The position numbers and the translations under genes were made by a program. A stretch of 64,000 bases of DNA from Megascapheus bottae (lineage: Eukaryota; Chordata; Mammalia; Rodentia; Geomyidae). The DNA is taken from NCBI GenBank assembly GCA_024803745.1, contig JANJXV010000004.1, forward strand, positions 48,501,358 to 48,565,357, in the 5' to 3' direction. Below, piece after piece: positions 10,115 through 23,431 of the stretch. Under the pieces are notes generated by a model. It was not told the origin of the DNA and searched no databases. It saw only the letters and a list, made by a program, of their open reading frames with translations. The stretch's first letter is position 1, and every line of letters starts with the position of its first letter.

Positions 10115-12699
10115 GTTAGATATAAACAATATGGGAAACAAAAATAAAAGAAAATTTATAGAACATTTGGAACAGGATCTGAGCACCCAGCTAACCAACC
10201 TGTCCACACCAGTGTGATATTCCCTTGTCCTAGTTCAACTTGCTGTTGTATAATTTCTACTCTTGATATTCTCTAATGCTCACTTTTCTTTGTCTTAGTT
10301 TGATTGTTGTTAGCTCTTAACACTTTTGCCCATATTTATAGAAGTCACTTATTCCTGAGTTACTTTCCTTCTGAATTACATCTTTGTCTCCTATTATAAC
10401 GGTGAATGGACCAAGTTGATGGAACTGACTGATCATATCCAGTGGGAAAATCCATCCTCCCTTGACAAGTTTAGTCCCTGCCTCACTCACATCCAGTGAG
10501 GCTGATTCATTGCTTTCCTTTCACTATCACCCAAGTATGCTGACTCTGTAGTTTGACTTAGCTTATCAAGTAAGATTACTCTGTGATTGTTTTCAATCTT
10601 CACCAATCACAATTACATCAACAGAAATCTTAAATGAAACTAGCGACATTTGACAAACAATGCCATCATATGTGTTTGTATAAGGGACTCTTCAGCCCAA
10701 TAAGATTATTAACCCACCTTTTGAAATTTCATGTGTGTAACTGTACTCAGAAACTAAAAAAATTGATTGTCTAACTCAAGAACTTTTAGTTAATTCTTGT
10801 TCCATAGTTGAAACATTATTGAGTCAACATAAATATCAAACTATATAAGAAAGAATTCACATATTGGGTTCAGTGGCACTGCAGGAAAATAAGAATTGTT
10901 CATTTGTATGCTTGCTTTTTACTTTAATTTTCCAGGCATGATTGAGCTTTTCAAGTGACAGGGGTCTTTGGAATACTTCCCTTGAAATTGAAGCAATTAT
11001 AAACATAAGTGTGTCTGCTACAGAAGATTTTTCTCATTCAACAGTGTTAAATGATGAAATTTTAAAAATTCTAAGTAGAATCAAGCCAAGTTTAAAGACA
11101 CTTATTGCGGTCACAGTGTCTTTGTCCAAGGAATCATTCTTTTAATTTAGAAGCATTCTGTCTGATGGGAAAATCATCTATTCATTGGTCCTTAGGCCTT
11201 TTCTTGTGGCATTATCAGATATTATCTTGAAGAAACCACTGTCATTTCTCTTTGACACTTAAAAATACATTCCCAACATCTATATATTTCAGTCTTAAAC
11301 AAAAATCCCTAGGATGGAAGAAAGTCAAGTGTCAGAGCATTTACCCTAGAGACTATTTTACCTAAGTCTTGCTAAATTAAAACTGTCCCTCTGGCAGTAT
11401 TCTTTTAGACTGTTAAAAGAGAATATGCTACACAAGGAAAATCAATCTGTAGTATCAATGATGCTCTTGAGTAGGTAGTAGTAGAAATCTTATCTTTCAT
11501 TTAATAAAAATGAAATAGGTAAGCATAGAAGAGTTGCTTAGAATTTTACTTCCATTCTAAATCAAGTACTTTCAACCTAGAGATTTTATGGTCAGAAAAT
11601 GTTCAAATAAAATAATACTGATATTTTCCCAGTGAGAGAGATAAAACAAACAAAAGGATAGTGTGAAAGATGAATAGATATGATTGAATATTTCATATAT
11701 ATATATATGAAAACAGAATAATGAAATGTATAAATTTGTTAGAAATGGAGGTGGAGCATAAGGAAAGTTAACAATAGTAGAAGGGAGTAATTAGACAAAA
11801 ATATATTATATGAATGCATGGGAAACAAAAAATTCTACTTTGTATCCTTAATACGTGCTAATGAAATACAACCTACTAAGCAAATATGACTGCTATTCAT
11901 TGAAACGAAAACTTATTCAACAAAGCATTATAATTTGCCATCTATCAATTGAATAACAATTCTACCATGCAATAAAAGAAGAATCTATGAATTGCTGTAA
12001 TTTAGGTTTATGAAAAATGTACTTCTTTCATGTGCTTCATTTTTCCAATTCCATAAAATCTTAGGAACAATATTAGTTGAGAGACAGTTGAATAACCATA
12101 ATTACAGAGATCTGTAGATTACAGAGTGCATTATTTTTGTCCAAAAAACTGTAATAGGTTAAGCCTTAATAATTACCTGCTCCAGGGTTTAATTACCTTC
12201 AGTGTGAAATGGTCATACTAATAGGAACTACCTTACAGAGGTGTTTTAAGAATTTGAATTTGTTAATTTACCTAAACTCCCAGTGGACTAATATACTTAA
12301 AAGAAACTGGCTTATACATTTAAAGATGAAAAGTTGAGTTTAAGATCCCATTATATCTGAGACTTGATTCATCTTTGACATGAATACTTTCTACAGTAAA
12401 AAAAATGGTTTGTAATTCTGTTGAACTGCAGTGCATGTGAACAAAGTATACTGGGAACATGCTTTTGATTACTATGGGTAGAAATATGAGCATTGAGACA
12501 GAGGAATGCAAAAGACATTCAAGAGAAATCAAAGGTAATATAAATCAAATTGTTGAATCTAGGTACTCGGCATATTTTTTTTAAATTAGAGGTGCTTAAA
12601 ATTTTTAATAACAAAATAAAATTGGAATGACTATAATTTTAAAGAAAGAATTAACAATTTTTGCACATATTTCGCAAAAGATAAGCCATAATAACCAGC
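10115..12699. other. AT-rich sequence, no clear feature
   Basis: A 67-codon open frame at 10942-11145 follows a pyrimidine run ending 'ttttccag' but no donor ends it. A short (AT)n occurs at 11695-11709. Nothing else recognised. Confidence 0.5.
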
Positions 12700-12945
12700 A
12701 TCTGGGCACCTGCAGCTCACACCTACAATCCTAGTTAAGTAGGAAACTGAGATCTAAGGATTGAGGTTTGAAAGCCAGCCAAGGAAGGAAAAATTATGAG
12801 ACTCTTATTTCCAATAGTCACCAAAAAAGTCAGAAGTAGAGCTGTGGCTCAAGTGGTAGAGCACCAGCCTTGAGCAAAACAGCTCAGGGACAGCTCCCAG
12901 GGCCTGAGGTCAAACCTAGGATAAGCACACACATAATACATAAAC
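12700..12945 (+). mobile_element. 7SL-Geo SINE
   Basis: The head is diverged (cacctgcagctcacacctac). The Geo half is clear: 'tggctcaagtggtagagcac', 'cagcctt', 'cagctcagggacagctccc'. The tail is A/CA-rich. Confidence 0.88.
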
Positions 12946-13985
12946 AAATAAATAGCAGTTATACACATAGTTCCTAACATCTCTCAGCAATTCCTGTAAC
13001 TTATGGGGGGGATTTCTGCTGTCTGACTTGATGTCCACAATAAGTAGTTGTAATTATAGCTCTCCAGGCATAACTGTGTTTGTCTGGACTCCTGTTCTGT
13101 CATTTATCAGACACTGTAGGAAACTCTGATGCCTTGGGCACAACTTGGCCTCCAGTTCTGACATTTTAATTGAGCTACAGGTCAGGTTGGGGGTTAAAGT
13201 TTCATGTGTACATAGTGTGGTGTGGTAATTACTCAGAAGTATAAGTTTGTTCCTAAGAAAGAGTCACATTCTGCTGAAAATTAGCACTTTTGAAATGTGC
13301 CCATGAAACAAGTTGATGACCATATCCAAGAGATTTAAGAACAATTCTTACAAAAAACAAAAACAAAAATAAACTGATTATGTGACTTACCCAAAATAGT
13401 TGGAATGGTGATTTCATTCCTGTGTTTATATATACATGCATAAAAGATGTATAGATACACCTTATGCACATGTGCATATGTACACTGATACAAATATGTA
13501 TATGCTGGATCTTTTATGACTTCACATCTGCAAAGTGTTTACTGTAAGATGGTGCTTCTGTTTTTTTCATCTCAATGAAAACAGAACTCTGTATGTACAT
13601 TTGTTTGAAAATTTTATAGCAATTAAAACCTAAAGAATAACTCAGTGTGGAATCAGTCATTTTAAAAATGACTGTAATATAGCCAGAAAAGGAAATTAAT
13701 TATATTTTAGGAATAAAAAATTAGTTGAGATATTTAAACAGTATCATTTTAAAAGAGGAGAAAAAATGAGTGCTGCAACATCTGCCATTCAGGAGAGAAA
13801 GTTCCTAGAGGTTTTACTGATGTCTTCTCATGATTGTCAACTGTTTTTATTATTGAGTAGAAAATTAAAATAGGTAATTCAGCTGGGTAGTCATTTCTTT
13901 CTGTGCAGAGATAAAAATAGTAAATATTTAATTCAAATAAAATAAATTGTCTTGTTTGAATGATACAGATAAAAATTTCCATCTG
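12946..13985. other. AT-rich sequence, no clear feature
   Basis: Open frames at 13253-13477 and 13749-13982 (minus) have no supporting splice or domain evidence. Confidence 0.5.
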
Positions 13986-14173
13986 TCAAGTGCTGGTGTC
14001 TCATGCCTGGAATTCTAAATCTTCAGAGGTCTAAGAAATGAGATCTTGATTCAAAGGTAGCCCAGGAAGGAAAGTTCAAAAGACTCTTATTTCCAATTAA
14101 TTACCAAAAAACTAGAAGTTGCTCAAGTGGACAGAGCCCCGATATGAGATCAAGCCTCAGGCCTGGCATACAT

Positions 14174-14174
<1 letters not shown>
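13986..14174 (+). mobile_element. 7SL-Geo SINE, Geo half shortened
   Basis: Head 'gtgctggtgtctcatgcctg', linker 'ctcttatttccaattaat', then a shortened Geo half (gaagttgctcaagtggaca ... aagcctcaggcctggc) that merges into a CA repeat. Confidence 0.8.
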
Positions 14175-14221
<47 letters not shown>

Positions 14222-14222
14222 C
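14175..14222 (+). repeat. (CA)n microsatellite
   Basis: About 20 CA units with one CG interruption near the end, grown from a SINE tail. It explains the His/Thr and Cys/Val runs in both strands' open frames. Confidence 0.96.
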
Positions 14223-15316
14223 TGCCACATTCTATATATACAAGCCAGGAAAAAGCTAATTTTATTTCAATAATGTTTTGGGTACAGATTTCTTCTGTAG
14301 CAATGAGATTCATTAGGATTTGCAGTATATACTAAGAATGAATAAAAGTGCGTCAGTGGAACTATTTCATGTCCTAAATAATTTCCATAAACATAGATCA
14401 TAGAATTTCTGACCACTGAGTGATCTTAAACCAAACTTTTATGAATGAGAATACTAATTTCTAACAGTTAAAGGAGCCACCTCTCCAGTCAACTTCTTGA
14501 TCACTCAGTTAAGTGGAGAGTTGGTTTGGATCATTCTCTGCCACTCTAAGCTACCAAACTCTGTGCGGGTTTTCCATTATTTTGCCACAGAGAAGTAGGG
14601 ATTTGGAAGGAAATCCATACAAAGAGTTATTTAATGTAGCTAGAGGTCTATTTACACTTGGATGATACTAAGCGATTATATTAATTTTGAATTACATGAG
14701 TTTTGTGCAATTTACATATAGATTACAAATCATATAGTCTATCAAGCACAATAGGGAATAATTAAGAGTGATACAGTTTCCATCAATGTAATTTCTTGAT
14801 GTCAGAACAATCAAATAAGAATGTGATAGGTAAAATATTTATGTGTGTCATGCATTCTGCTGGTTTTCATGATTATCACAACCCCATCCACAAGAAACTG
14901 ATGAGATGAAGAAGGTACTAATACTTAAATACATAAAATTTACCAAGTTGTGTTCAGTAACATGGGTCAGAAGAAGAGAACACAAAACACAGGAGGGTCA
15001 TGCTAGCCACCTACAGGAAAGTATCAGGACTTAGAAAGTGGGTGAATGTTTATTGGAATACTGGCAGGCAGTTACAGACAAAAAGGAAACACTGATCACA
15101 AACCTGAGCATTTTGGTAGATCAAGTCATGGTCTGCTTTCTTCTCTCCTGTTAGTTGCAGTACATCTTTTGTATAGTGACAAAGCTAAATGAAGTTGATA
15201 GAGTTCAAATACAATGAAACTGCTGGAACTTAACCCTTCCTGCAGTAAAAGTATCTTGGTGAATGTCTCAACCAACTCAAATCTGATGAATAATCCTGGA
15301 TTATAATAATAATTAT
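14223..15316. other. AT-rich sequence, no clear feature
   Basis: No repeat or exon recognised. Confidence 0.5.
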
Positions 15317-15538
15317 AAAAAATTAATAGTATTAGGGGCCCAGGAGTCTGGCCTGGTGGTAGAGTGCTTGCCTAGCATGCACGAAGACCTAGGTTCGATT
15401 CCTTGGTACGACATACGTAGAAAAAAGCTAGAAGTGCTGCTGATGCTCAAGTAGTAGAGCTCTGGTCTTGAGAAAAGTCTAGGGACAGTGTTCCGGCCCT
15501 GAGTTCAAGCCCAGGACTGGCAAAAATTAATAGTATTA
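15317..15538 (+). mobile_element. IDL-Geo SINE with 17-base TSD
   Basis: Body about 15335-15521: head with 'ggcctggtggtagagtgctt' and B box 'ggttcgattcc', then Geo half to 'cccaggactggc'. A perfect direct repeat (aaaaattaatagtatta) flanks it, ending at 15334 on the left and lying at 15522-15538 on the right. The exact TSD suggests a fairly recent insertion. Confidence 0.96.
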
Positions 15539-16873
15539 TATTTATATTATTCTTAATATTAATACTTGGTATTATTATAATCTCCAAATAGGTATCTTTG
15601 TATTCTCTCCATCATCTCATTCACTTGGGCTGCTAGATCTGCTTTTACTCTAATGCTGTACTTTCTTTCCCATTATCCTAACCGTAGGAGAGAGACATCA
15701 TCCCCCAGTTTCCTAATGATAGGAGACATCATCTATGAAAGAAACTTTAAACTAATGTACATGTCATGTCAGGTATTATGCTGTCTGACTCATCAGATTC
15801 TTATCACCTTCCTTTTGCCAAAATCCTTTTTTCTTTACTTCTAATTTTATTCTCTCTAAAACTAATGAATAGTTTCAAAAATACAGCATAGCTTGGTATT
15901 GTACCATTCTGGTGACTTTCAGATCATAGGCAATACACTTTTTAGATCATATGACTTCATTCTTGAGGTGATGATTTTGAGTTTGCTGTCATCCTCATTG
16001 TTTTTCAGTATCTCAGTTAGAATGTGTTTCAGTATTTCAAAATGCCCAGTATCTCAAATAATGTACTTTGTTTCTCTAAACAAAGGACAAGGTCGGTAAA
16101 TGCTTTATCCCTGAACTACATCCCATCCTTAATTGCTCTTACATAAGATCCATTTACCTCAGTAAGAAAATCAAATTTTGCATATGCTTTTCTACATATA
16201 TCATTAAATCTTTTCCACAGCTCACCAAGGAGTCTTTATAAAACTGTGGTAGGATTCACCTGAATAAAGAATAAATGAAGAAGCTCATTATTTAATTTAT
16301 AATCCTGACTGATTTGATTGACATTGTAATGTATTTTCCAAGAATAAAGAACATTCCAATGCAAAAAAAAAGATCCATTCACCTAACTATACACTGATAC
16401 CTGGCTAGCCACAGGGACATCAAGAAAAGACCATTTGTAATTTCTATAAAACAATGCATTATAAAACTAAGAAAAAATTTAAAAGTAAAAATATTTTGCT
16501 TAAGTTCATAAGCTACATGCTTTGTATAATGCATGTCATCTATAGTGAACATGTATTAGGAACCTAATACATTCTGGAAGGAAGAAGAGAAAGCAGTGGA
16601 ACAAGTAAGAAAGAAAAAGGAAGAGTACAGTTTGAATTTAGCTTCAGGTCTTCTCAGAGGTAAAGTCTCCCAGAATTATTATGTAAACACTGATTTATGA
16701 ATAAATACAATGTAGAAGGCAAATGTATTATTAAATTTATAAGATCTTTGTCCTCAGAGAGCTTTAGTCCTAACAAGGAACAAGAAAAATGAAGATATTT
16801 TTGGATGGTGTGTTGTGACCACAGAAGATCAAGGTACTAAAGTGGATAATGACAATGAGGTGGATCGAGTACA
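15539..16873. other. AT-rich sequence, no clear feature
   Basis: Short chance frames only (15653-15844, 15893-16099). No splice-flanked exon found. Confidence 0.5.
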
Positions 16874-17122
16874 TTTTTTTTAATTTTGTTCAGTCAGTCG
16901 TGGGGCTTGACCTCTGGGCCTGGGTGCTGTCCTTGAGCTTTTCAGTTCAAAGCTATCGTTCTACCACTTCGGCCACACCACGTCCATTTTTCTGGTGGTT
17001 ATTTGGAGATAGGAGTCTCATGGACTTTTGTGCCTGGGCTGGCTTTGATCCCTGATCCTCAGGTCTCAGTCCCCTGTGTAGCTAGAATTAAAGGCGTGAG
17101 CCAACAGTGCCCTGCTTGCTTG
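16874..17122 (-). mobile_element. 7SL-Geo SINE
   Basis: Reverse-complement copy: T-rich tail at 16874-16882, Geo half (ctgtccttgagcttttcag, ctaccacttcggcc), linker 'ggagataggagtctcatg', then head ending 'aaaggcgtgagccaacagtg'. It explains the 68-codon open frame here. Confidence 0.9.
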
Positions 17123-18173
17123 GACACTTTTGATAGTTGATTGCGACATCCTATGTGAGGAGGATGGAATGCTTGACTTGAGACCTGGTAAGTGAAGGGC
17201 TATTTAGGAAGAGAAAGCATTACATTACAGGTACAGGCATTACAGTGGGGACAAATTTGTCATGTTCAAGAAATGGAATGAAGGAATTTGAGGACGAGGG
17301 TGAATAATTAGGAAACAGTGATGGGCCCAGTGATGCAAAAAAAAAAATAATATGCCACTTCTATGAACTGATGGGCAGCTAATGGATAGTAAATAGCACA
17401 TATGGACATTACTACCACAATGAGCTATCACCTTAGACATGGTGTGAACACACTAATGATCACCTTCTTTCTCTCATATCTGTAATTCACTTACCCAGCA
17501 CTAATCAGATTATCTTACCTTGTTTTCCATGGCAATTAAATATATTTCAAGAATACTTACTAGAGAAGATAGTCAAGATTATCTACCTTGTGTCCTGAGT
17601 GAGGAGGTTACAAAGTAGAAAGATATGATTTGTGCATGAGAGACTATAAAATGTAGAGTAAAAGGCAGACATGTTACAATAATGCTGAGTCATATATTAA
17701 ATCTTAACACAAGAGTTATTGGAAGAAAATTAGTTTCACTTGGCTAGTGTTTGGAAGAGTTTCCTAGAAAGGGTAACACATGAACTCATGACCAGGAAAG
17801 AAAGTACACTCCACTTAGGAGGAAATCGCAAGCCAAAGAAAGACTTTTCTTCTTCTTCTTTTTAAAATCTAGATGGTGCATAGTTCTTTCAGACCCTTAT
17901 ATTCAAAGCTTGAAGTATGAACTGGTCCCTAGTGAGAAATAAGATTTGGGACATAAACCAAAAAAAGATCAAGAAAGGTTTTAAAGCCCTTTCTAGCTGT
18001 TGAAACACTATTCTGAGGTCAACTAAAAGCCATTGATGGAGATTGAAGAACTGATTGGATCCACTCACAATTAGATTACAAGTTTATCTCTCTGGCAGGT
18101 GGCATAAAGCCTGCTCTTCTCCCCCAGCTACTATTGTGGAAGAGAATATTTCTTCAGCTCTGACACACCTCTT
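17123..18173. other. Unique-looking sequence
   Basis: No feature recognised. A 66-codon minus frame (17240-17440) is probably chance. Confidence 0.5.
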
Positions 18174-18412
18174 CTGAATTCTTTAAATTCTTTTTTTTTT
18201 TTTTTTTTGCCAGTCCTGGGCTTGAGCTCAGGGCCTGAGCACTGTCCTTGGACTTTCTCAAGGCTTGAGCTCTACCACTTGAGCCTCAGCACCACTTCCG
18301 GCTTTTTTCTATGTATGTGGTACCGAGGAATCGAACCCGGGTATTCATGCATGCTAGGCAAGCACTTTAACCACTAGGCCAAACTCCCGGTCCCTGAATT
18401 CTTTAAATTCTT
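18174..18412 (-). mobile_element. IDL-Geo SINE with 19-base TSD
   Basis: Long T-run (poly(A) of a minus element), Geo half 'gccagtcctgggcttgagct', 'ctaccacttgagcctcagca', then IDL head with B box complement 'ggaatcgaacccggg' and 'actaggccaaactcccgg'. Perfect TSD ctgaattctttaaattctt at 18174-18192 and 18394-18412. Confidence 0.97.
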
Positions 18413-18855
18413 AAGTATTATGCACTTAAACTGTTTTAGTAGCCTAAATGTTTTAATTCCTTAATCATGATAGAAAACCTCCAGAAGGGAGTTTCCTAAT
18501 ATTTTCTGTAGAGTCTTCAACAATTTTGTCAAATTTATGACATACTCTAAATACATAATAGAAAAATGGAAGAACAGACTTGGGGTTTGTTGTATCTACC
18601 AGATATTCTGATAACTAAAGCATGATATATAGTTTTATATCTAGCATTACTCATGTTTTAGATTCCATAATTGTATGAATTCATTTGGCAGAGAAATGAC
18701 AGAATAACTCCACAATTAATATTTGTAAACATTCTTCATCGCTTTTTGGAGCACCTTTGGTTCCTTCTGATTTGATTCCATAATTATAGCTAAATTGGAA
18801 AGCATATTTTTTAAAAACTCATGATCATCAGATTTGCATTTCTTTCACTGCAGGG
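18413..18855. other. AT-rich sequence, no feature seen
   Basis: Nothing recognised between two minus-strand IDL-Geo copies. Confidence 0.5.
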
Positions 18856-19070
18856 TGTCTAAGGACCTTTTATTTCATTTATTTATTTTTCCAGCGCTGG
18901 GCCTGCAGAGTCCCAGCATTGTCCTTCAGCTTTCTCAAGGCACTACCACTTGAGCCCAAACCACACTTCTAGCTTTTTCTATGTGTTACCGAAAAATCGA
19001 ATCCTGGTCTTTGTGCATTCTAGGCAAGCACTGCACCCCTAGGCCAAACTCCCAGCCTTGTCTAAGGACC
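18856..19070 (-). mobile_element. IDL-Geo SINE, diverged, 12-base TSD
   Basis: Geo half 'ccagcgctgggcctgcagag', 'cactaccacttgagccc' and head 'taggccaaactcccagcc'. TSD tgtctaaggacc is at 18856-18867 and 19059-19070. Confidence 0.93.
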
Positions 19071-20007
19071 ATTTTTACATCTTACTTATGTTTCATTTAA
19101 GGACCATACTCTGAATCATCGCTCTCTACTCCAGGCTGAGACATTGGAAGAGAAGATTTGCCACTTAGGCCTCTATTTCAGGAGTCTGTGTTGGACTCCA
19201 ATTAGCTACTTTGTCTGCAACTTCTAACACTTTTAGAATGAAAGCCCACCTTAAAGTTTTGGCCAGTTTTTATATGCATGTTTCCCTTGCATTACAAATC
19301 AACTGATGGCTCATTAATCTCATGCATCACTAGGTTAATTCGATTAGGATCCTCTTTTCTGTTGACGTTTTGTCGTCACAATTAGGCATAAGTGGCTAAT
19401 GAAAACAAATGTGTACTGTAAGTGAATGCATTTCTCTGCGAAGATGATCTGTGTTATTTTTAAATCCTTCTTCATAGGCAGTGAATTCATTCCACATGAA
19501 AGATATAAATGATTGAGCATTTATACAATTTTATACAGATAGCTAAAGATAATTTGAAGAGTCTGTTCTTTTCCATTTTCCATTTGAATTCCCTGAGCCA
19601 TACTTCAAATTCCAGACATCATCTTTAAATATTATCATTGTTCTTTCCAAACTTTGCTCTTTCCAGTGCCTAAGGCTTCCTATCTTCCTCCCATACCTAA
19701 GTGATTAAATATCATTGATATTTTGACAATGTCAGTTTTCACCTGCAATCTCGACAAAATATTCAAATGCTTTTGCCTCAAGGAACTAATTTGTGTAAGC
19801 AGTTTATGTTCACTTGCTTATATGTCCATTATCCCACTTATTATCTGTATTAATACATTTTTTTCTGTGTAGTCAAAGCTTGAAAGACAATCTACTTCTG
19901 AATGCACCAAACACCTGGATGTAAATACCAGCTTTGAACTAAGTTTTGTACCTGGCAGATAACTAGACCTATTTGGACCTTAGTTAATGCATTTAAAAAT
20001 ACAATTA
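19071..20007. other. AT-rich sequence, no clear feature
   Basis: Nothing recognised. Confidence 0.5.
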
Positions 20008-20205
20008 ATCGATGATACTAGAATCCTAGCTACTTAGGAGGCTAAGAACTGAGGATCTTGTTTTAAAGCCAGCTTTAGCAGGGAATTCTGTGAGACTCAG
20101 ATCTCCAATTAATTACGAAAGTAGAACCGGAGCTGTGACTCAGTGGTGCAGCACTAGCCTTGAGCAAAAATACTTAGGGACAGCATCTAAGCCGCCACAT
20201 ACATG
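20008..20205 (+). mobile_element. 7SL-Geo SINE, diverged
   Basis: 'aatcctagctacttaggagg', 'gagactcagatctccaatta' and Geo half 'ctgtgactcagtggtgcagc', 'actagccttgagcaaaaata'. The first ~20 bases of the head are lost. Confidence 0.82.
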
Positions 20206-21074
20206 CCCCTACAATAGAATTTAATTAATGAGTAGCCATTTTCTCAATTAAATTATGAAGATTTTATATAACTGTCAGTTTTATTCTTCAGAAGAAAAAT
20301 ATGCTTCTAGCCATAGAAAATCTTAAAATGTTTGGGTTTAGGATGCATATTCTGTTTATAAGGGCAAAGACAATACTCATATGGATAGAAACATATGATT
20401 AGATTTATAACATCCTGGATAAAAGCCACTGAATTAAACAAGGTCTTCTGTTTAGTTTTACAAACCATTATAATTCAAAGTTCATTTCACAGAAAAGCAG
20501 TTAGCACAGTTTGTGAAAAATTGCATGTCTTCTCCAAGAGTGTCTGAATAAATATTTGCATTTTAACAATATCTTCAGGTAATTTGCATGGATATTAAGG
20601 TTTGAGAAGCAAAACTACAATGTTTTGCTTAAATGTTTTTCATGTAAATGCATAAAAAGAAGGCCTCACATTGTAGAAAAAGCATAGCAAGAATGATTGA
20701 GCCTTGCTTCAGGCTTTGTGGCTGGGATCAAAATCCTTCCAATAAAAGCACAAGATCCTTTCTTTTCATTATGTTACATGTGAATTAGTGTTAATCATGA
20801 TTTAATGGGTCTGCCATTTTGGGAAGCTGTCATGACTTACTGGCCACATTACAAAATGGCAATAAAATAACAAAAATTCCAATGTTAGTTTTGGTCTGAA
20901 ATTCTTCTAACAGTAATTTAGGTCAGACTCTTATAATTTAACTATCTAGTAATTAAAGGGTACATCATTATATCTGATTAACATTGCTGTAGTTATTGAT
21001 TATGGGAAATTTCAGGCTTGTTTTTAATTTTCATAATTTCTTTTTTTGTAATGTAGAACTCTGCCCTTAATTGA
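20206..21074. other. AT-rich sequence, no clear feature
   Basis: Nothing recognised. Confidence 0.5.
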
Positions 21075-22239
21075 AACAAATATTGGGTTTTTTTTGCTTT
21101 CTATTTATATATTTTTATTGTAATTAATAAAAGGGCTACATGATATTTGCCAGATAGAAGGTGCATTAATTCACATACATACCCTTTCACATGTCTTGGT
21201 ACCCATTACTCTCCCCCCACCCACCACCCACTCCCCGTATTGGTTTTTCCCCCTTCCCTATCAAGTTTCAGATAACCAAATACAAATAAATTCAATATAT
21301 CAGATAACAAAGTGAGATACTGTAACAATATGAGATACTCAAGGGACAGCAAAGGAGATGAGGGATAAGATAGTACATTAAGGACAACAATCATTCGTTA
21401 TATGGCTTTTGTTTCAATATCCTGGAGATCCTTTCAATTAGCTTCATATTATATGGCCTTATGTATCAAAGTTTTGCTCTATTGCAAATCTCTAATAGAG
21501 CCCAAGGTTTGTATTGATTAGGACAAATGAGGGAAACCATTGAGTCTAAGTTCCTCTGAGTCTGGCTTACTTCACTTAATATGATTTTTTCTAAGTCTTT
21601 CCATTTCCTAACAAATGGGGCAATGTCATTCTTTCTGACAGCAGCATAGAACTCCATTGTGTACAAATACCACAACTTGTTGATCTACTCATTAACTGAG
21701 GGACATCTAGGTTGGTTCCATATCTTTGCTATGGTGAATAATGCTGCAATGAACATTGTTGTGCTAGTGGATTTAGTATGCCCTAGATTCTGGATGATTG
21801 GGTAAATGCCAAGTAGTGGAATTGCTGGGTCATAGGGGAGCTCTATGTTTAGCCTTATGAGGCACTGCCATACTGCTTTCCATAGTGGTTGAATGAGTTT
21901 TCACTCCCACCAACAGTGTAGTAGTGATCCCTCCTGGCTACATCCCCTCCAGCATCTGTTGTTCGTTTTCCTGATCCTGGCCATTCTAACTGGAGTGAGG
22001 TGGAATCTTAGAGTTGTTTTGATTTGCATTTCTTTTATGACCAGTGATGTTGAGCATTTCTTCATGTGTCTATAGGCCATTTTTGTTTCTTCTTCAGAGA
22101 AGACTCTTTAAGTCTTTGGCCCATTTTTTAATGGAATGGTTGTTACTTTGGAGATTAGTTTTGGAGTGATTCAATTTTTTGAGTTGTTGATATATTTTAG
22201 ATATGAGGCCTTTGTCTGTTGTTTGGTTGGTGAAAATCT
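21075..22239 (-). mobile_element. L1 insertion B: 3' part (3' UTR, ORF2 C-terminus)
   Basis: The left TSD is aacaaatattg (21075-21085), followed by a short T-run and the minus-strand 3' UTR. ORF2 C-terminus reads MWYLYTMEFYAAVRKND through CPNQYKPWALLEICNRAKL at 21675-21466. Upstream ORF2 sequence continues, with frame breaks, to 22239, where orientation flips. Confidence 0.94.
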
Positions 22240-23431
22240 AAAGATATTCCCTCTAAAATCAGGAACGAGACAAGGATGCCCACTCTCTCCATTACTCTTT
22301 AACATAGTACTAGAATTCCTAGCCAGTGCAATAATGCAAGAAGCAATCATAAAGGGTATCCAAGTAGGGAAAGAGGAAGTAAAACTATCCCTCTTTGCAG
22401 ATGACATGATTCTATATTTAAAGAATCCTATAGACTCTACTTTCAAGCTCCTTGAGCTGATTCAAAACTTTGGAAGAGTAGCAGGCTATAAAATTAACCC
22501 TCAAAAAATCAACTGCCTTCCTTTACGCCAACAGTGAGAGGAACGAGGTAATAATCAGGAAAGAAACTCTTTTCTTAATAGCCTCAAAGAAAATAAAGTA
22601 CCTAGGAATTAGCTTAAGTAAGAATGTAAAGGACCTTTTTGATGAAAACTTTAAAACCCTAAAAAAGGAAATTAAAGCAGAACTAAGGAAATGGAAAAAC
22701 CTCCCATGCTCCTGGATTGGAAGAATCAACATTGTGAAAATGACAATCTTGCCAAGGGCTATGTACAAATTCAACGCAATACCCATCAATATTCCAATGG
22801 CATTCTTTAAAGAAATAGAAGAGGCAATTCAAAATTTCATATGGAATAACAAAAGTCCCCGTATAGCAAAAACACTTCTTAGCAGAAAGAACAGCGCTGG
22901 AGGAATTTCAATTCCAAACTTTAGACTCTATTACACGGCTATAATTCTCAAAACAGCCTGGTACTGGCACAAGAACAGGCCTGAAGATGAATGGAATAGA
23001 ATTGAGGACCCAGATATTAAACCACAGTCCTATGGCCACCTAATCTTTGACAAGGGAGCCAAAAAAATAGAATGGAAGAAAGACAGCCTCTTCAACAAGT
23101 TGTGCTGGCAGAAGTGGCTAAACACCTGCAGAAAACTAAAGTTGGATCCTTCTTTGTCACCTTGCACTAGAATTAACTCCAAATGGATCAAAGACCTGGA
23201 GGTAAAAGCTGACACACTGAAAACTTTACAAGAAGGAATAGGAGATACACTAGGTTTCCTTGGCACAGGTCAAAACTTCCTTAATAAGGACCAAGAATCA
23301 CAACAAATCAGAGAAAGGCTGGATAAGTGGGACTGCATTAAACTGCAGAGCTTTTGCATGGCAAAGGACATAGCTAGTAAATTAACTAGGAAGCCTACAG
23401 AGTGGGAGAAGATCTTCACCAACAAATATTG
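22240..23431 (+). mobile_element. L1 insertion B: inverted 5' part (reverse transcriptase region)
   Basis: Encodes the reverse transcriptase core: [15 protein letters not shown] and the catalytic FADDMILYL (FADD at 22393-22404). After a frame break near 22530 it continues (22734-23438) through SWI.. type sequence, KTAWYWHKNRPEDEWNR and WIKDLEVKADTLKTL to EWEKIFTN. It is inverted relative to 21086-22239, and the right TSD is 23421-23431. No start, frameshifted, non-functional. Confidence 0.95.

Noticed and set aside
9885..10217. Lys/Arg/Glu-rich 110-codon open frame
   Set aside because: A direct translation of the (GGAA/GAAA)n tract.
10942..11145. Open frame after a 'ttttccag' acceptor-like site
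   Set aside because: The frame's ATG context and following sequence give no donor or recognisable peptide, and the region is AT-rich.
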